From assembly GCA_024233595.1 (NCBI GenBank), contig JACKPK010000007.1, positions 55,236 through 119,235 on the forward strand: 64,000 bases of DNA, given 5' to 3'. The notes below the pieces were generated by a model. The model was not told where the DNA came from. It saw only the letters and a program-made list of their open reading frames with translations, and ran no database searches. This document shows, piece after piece, positions 61,508-64,000 of the stretch. Both the position numbers and the translations under genes were made by a program. Each line of letters begins with the position of its first letter. Positions within the stretch are counted from its first letter, which is position 1. This DNA is from Deltaproteobacteria bacterium (GTDB lineage Bacteria > UBA10199 > JADGCS01).

Positions 61508-62263
61508 TTAAAAGAGTGTTTGATACAAAATGCGTACTGAAACAAAAAGTATCAAACTAGCGGTTAATTTTTTTATAAAATTTAGATTTAATTTTTGACT
61601 GCTCAACCGAGATCCAACCTGGCCACCAAGAAAGACAGAAAAAGCGAGTGGTGTGATAAGATTCCAATCTAACAAGAAAGAATTTTTTAAAAGCTGTCCA
61701 GAGAGTCCTGCTATAGAGTTGGCTAATATAAAAAAGCTTGCGGATGCAGCGATAGTTCTAGGTTTTCCCCAACCTAAAAAATAAAGAGTAGGTGCAAGGT
61801 ATATGCCGCCCCCTATGCCGGTGAGACCTGAGAGTAATCCCAATATCGCTCCTGAAATGAGACCAATGGACCACACTTTCTTTTTAGAGATTTTGTCTGT
61901 GTTTGCAGCCTGTTTTTCAGTGATGAACATCCTAAATGATGCAATCAAAAGAGAAAGCCCCAATAAGACCATAAAAATGGATTTGTTGAGTGGAATACTG
62001 CCCCCTACAAAAGCCAATGGAATAGATGTGATCAGGAAAGGCAGGACAAGATTTAGAGAAAATTGTTTGTTCTTGATGTAATAATAGCAACCTCCACTCA
62101 CAACAATGATGTTACAGATGAGAGCCGTGCTAGGGATGACCTGATAAGAAACAGAAAACAAAACAAGCAAGGCAAGATAGGTAGATCCACCACCAAAGCC
62201 TGCCATAGAATATAGTAGTGCCGTTAAAAAGAAGAGGGGGATGAGGATTTCAACTGAAATCAA
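61508..62263 (-). CDS. TSUP/TauE-SafE family membrane transporter
   Basis: 251 residues with about eight membrane helices. The double repeat GFGGGSTYLALLVLFS near 23 and GLTGIGGGIYLAPTLYFLGW near 146-165 is the TSUP signature. Members export or import sulfite, sulfoacetate and other anions; the substrate here is unknown. Placement between moaCB and moeA, with a 4-base overlap with moaCB, suggests a link to sulfur or oxyanion handling for the cofactor. Confidence 0.85.
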   Translation of the reverse strand: MISVEILIPLFFLTALLYSMAGFGGGSTYLALLVLFSVSYQVIPSTALICNIIVVSGGCYYYIKNKQFSLNLVLPFLITSIPLAFVGGSIPLNKSIFMVLLGLSLLIASFRMFITEKQAANTDKISKKKVWSIGLISGAILGLLSGLTGIGGGIYLAPTLYFLGWGKPRTIAASASFFILANSIAGLSGQLLKNSFLLDWNLITPLAFSVFLGGQVGSRLSSQKLNLNFIKKLTASLILFVSVRILYQTLF

Positions 62264-63165
62264 TGCCCACCTCCAACCATCATTTTGTAAACATGAAAGA
62301 GTCCAGGGAAAATTGCATTCATTCCTTCAACAGCTCCTTTTGAGGAGCCTGGAAGATTGACAATGATCGTTTTGCCACGAGACCCAACAAGACTTCGTGA
62401 TAACATGGCATAGGGTGTGCGTTTTTGCCCATAGTTATACATAGCGGCTGATACCGCAGGCATTTCACGTTCGATGACAGACTGAGTGGCTTCAACAGTC
62501 ACATCTCGTGGCCCAAGGCCTGTGCCACCAGTTGTGATCACCAATGAAATGCCTTGCTCACAATATTTGAGCAATTCGTTTCGAATTTGCTCCTGCTCAT
62601 CGGGTAGGATAGAGTATTCAATATTCTGAATGCCAAACTGATTTAGCTCTTCTTGGATGATCTTGCCAGATTTGTCTTTTCGTTTTCCTGCAAAGGTACC
62701 ATCAGAGGTGACAAGTACAGCCGCTTTAAAATTTTTGGGCAGTGTTTCTTTATAGGAAGATTTTCCTCCCTTTTTTGAAAGAAGTTTTGTTTCTGCAATC
62801 GTCATATTTTTATCGACAGCTTTTAGCATGTCATAAATGTTCAACGTAGCCACGCTAGCAGCAGTCAAGGCTTCCATCTCGACGCCAGTTTTCCAAATGG
62901 CAGTGACCGTTGTCGTCACGACGATGTGATCTGACAAAACATCAAATTCTACATCGACAGAATCTATGGGAAGAGGGTGACAGTAAGGAATCAACTCAGG
63001 TGTTTTTTTGACGGACATAACAGCTGCTGCCTTTGAAACGGCCAAAACATCTTTTTTAGGCAGCTCATTGTTTTTAAGAAGCTCAATGGATTGTGGATCG
63101 GCATAAATTGTACTGCTTGCAGAGGCGATCCTTAGGGTTTCGTTTTTGTCTGAAATATTTATCAT
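62260..63165 (-). CDS. fused MoaC / MogA-MoaB protein of molybdenum cofactor synthesis
   Basis: 301 residues. Residues about 1-155 are MoaC (SVKKTPELIPYCHPLPIDSV near 51, WKTGVEMEALTAASVATLNI near 92), the cyclic pyranopterin monophosphate synthase. Residues about 160-300 are a MogA/MoaB-type domain (TTGGTGLGPRDVTVEAT near 212, NLPGSSKGAVEGMNAIFPGL near 271), which adenylylates molybdopterin. One chain thus covers an early and a late step. Similar fusions are known in other bacteria. Two bases separate it from moaA. Confidence 0.93.
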   Translation of the reverse strand: MINISDKNETLRIASASSTIYADPQSIELLKNNELPKKDVLAVSKAAAVMSVKKTPELIPYCHPLPIDSVDVEFDVLSDHIVVTTTVTAIWKTGVEMEALTAASVATLNIYDMLKAVDKNMTIAETKLLSKKGGKSSYKETLPKNFKAAVLVTSDGTFAGKRKDKSGKIIQEELNQFGIQNIEYSILPDEQEQIRNELLKYCEQGISLVITTGGTGLGPRDVTVEATQSVIEREMPAVSAAMYNYGQKRTPYAMLSRSLVGSRGKTIIVNLPGSSKGAVEGMNAIFPGLFHVYKMMVGGGH

Positions 63166-63167
63166 GC

Positions 63168-64000
63168 TTAACCTCCAATGGCTCGAATTGAGGGATAGTT
63201 GACTCTACTTGGAGTGCTTGCCCTGTCATAAAGTGTATTTTTCAAATGAACTTTCTGATTGTACTGACTTGAAAACTCATTGCCTTTTGATTTTTTAAGT
63301 ACAGCTTGTTTGATGAGGTGTTGAATCTCTTCATTAGAGCCTGTTTTTAAATAGGGTTTGAGTGCGACAAAATCATGGGAAAATAAGCAGGGTTTTAGAT
63401 CTCCTGTTGCGGAAACGCGAATTCTAGAACAATTCCCACAAAAAGGTTTTGAAAGAGTGCGTATGAATCCAACTTTTCCTTTTCTACCATTCTTTTGAAT
63501 CACATAAGATTCAGAGACGCTACTTGGTTCTGAGAGAACCCTAGAAACTTGATATTGGTCCTGTAAGCCTTCAATGGTTTCGGTTAAATCGAAAACATGC
63601 TGCGGTTTCCACCCTGTTCCACACAAAGGCATGAATTCAATGAAACGAACCTCTTCAATACCATTCTGGAACGAGAAATTGATAAAATCTGGGATTTCAT
63701 GGTCATTGAGACCTTTCATGACAACCACATTGATTTTTGGTCGATACCCTTCCAAAACGGCTTGTTCAATGCTATCCATGACAGCCGAATAATCACTCTT
63801 TAATGCTATTTTTTTAAAGTTTTGAGGACAAAGACTGTCTAGACTAATATTGAGGCTATTTAGACCCGCATCCTTTAGAGGTTTTAAACGGGGTAGCAAA
63901 AGGCTCCCGTTTGTTGTGATGGCGATGTTCTGAATGTTTGTTTGGGTTCTTAGGGCTGCAACTATCTGTATGACTTCTTTTCTGACGAGTGGTTCCCCGC
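63168..64000 (-). CDS. moaA: GTP 3',8-cyclase MoaA (N-terminus cut by window end)
   Basis: About 276 residues remain; the frame is open to the window end. It contains GEPLVRKEVIQIV, part of the radical SAM core, then GLNDHEIPDF, FIEFMPLCGTGW, and a second cluster motif FCGNCSRIRVSATGDLKPC (C-x2-C-x13-C). The C-terminus ends RAIGG, the conserved tail needed for activity. It makes the first pterin intermediate from GTP. The cysteine motif for the first cluster lies outside the window. Confidence 0.94.
   Translation of the reverse strand, partial: GEPLVRKEVIQIVAALRTQTNIQNIAITTNGSLLLPRLKPLKDAGLNSLNISLDSLCPQNFKKIALKSDYSAVMDSIEQAVLEGYRPKINVVVMKGLNDHEIPDFINFSFQNGIEEVRFIEFMPLCGTGWKPQHVFDLTETIEGLQDQYQVSRVLSEPSSVSESYVIQKNGRKGKVGFIRTLSKPFCGNCSRIRVSATGDLKPCLFSHDFVALKPYLKTGSNEEIQHLIKQAVLKKSKGNEFSSQYNQKVHLKNTLYDRASTPSRVNYPSIRAIGG

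Overview
The window looks like a Gram-negative chromosome segment, most likely from the former Deltaproteobacteria / Bdellovibrionota-type bacteria. That placement is inferred from gene content and order only: type II secretion genes gspJ-K-L-M-N with a PilM-like GspL, lepA followed by two signal peptidases, and ilvH-psd-pssA-leuA. I could run no phylogeny. I saw no rRNA, tRNA, CRISPR array, insertion sequence or replication origin.

Left part (1-27.7 kb), housekeeping-like. It opens with the end of a type II secretion operon (gspJ partial, gspK, gspL, gspM, gspN), then lepA and two adjacent signal peptidase I genes, and an unrecognised 324-residue protein on the minus strand. Next is a decayed aromatic amino acid locus: pheA and tyrA are both clear pseudogenes with several stops and frameshifts, followed by about 450 bases of repeat debris, a small membrane protein and an intact aroA. 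Then come an ECF-type sigma factor with a large anti-sigma partner, acs, ilvH, psd, pssA and leuA. On the minus strand follow a soluble chemoreceptor with a hemerythrin tail, a radical SAM protein, a membrane histidine kinase, a YkgJ-type cysteine-cluster protein and rarA.

Right part (about 27.8-64 kb), one continuous nitrogen-oxide respiration region, visibly more AT-rich. A beta-barrel porin-like gene and two Fnr-like regulators come first. Then, on the plus strand: a lone cyclic-nucleotide-binding-type domain, a di-heme membrane cytochrome c (NarC-like), narGHJI, two NarK transporters (the first with a DoxX-like C-terminal extension), and directly after them a complete Alternative Complex III set, actABCDEF, with no cytochrome oxidase genes. 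A hemerythrin protein and a DGC-type cysteine protein close that run. The next block handles nitric oxide: a minus-strand NorR, a sigma-54 promoter, a RIC/YtfE-type iron-sulfur repair protein, a quinol-dependent NO reductase and a truncated hemoglobin. The last block, on the minus strand, makes molybdenum cofactor (moaA partial, a moaC-mog fusion, moeA, moaD, moaE, mobA), with a TSUP transporter, tatA, an FMN-binding-type protein, NnrS and a small conserved protein.

How it fits together: NarGHI reduces nitrate to nitrite using quinol and needs the cofactor made by the mo* genes. The NarK proteins move nitrate and nitrite. NorR, RIC, NorZ, truncated hemoglobin and NnrS deal with the nitric oxide that follows. 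ACIII would pass quinol electrons to cytochrome c, but its acceptor is not in the window. No nitrite reductase or nitrous oxide reductase is visible. Two palindromes with an FNR-type core (TGAT-N4-ATCA) flank the regulator and nar genes and probably tie the region to oxygen or NO sensing. The most unusual item is the nar-ACIII arrangement.
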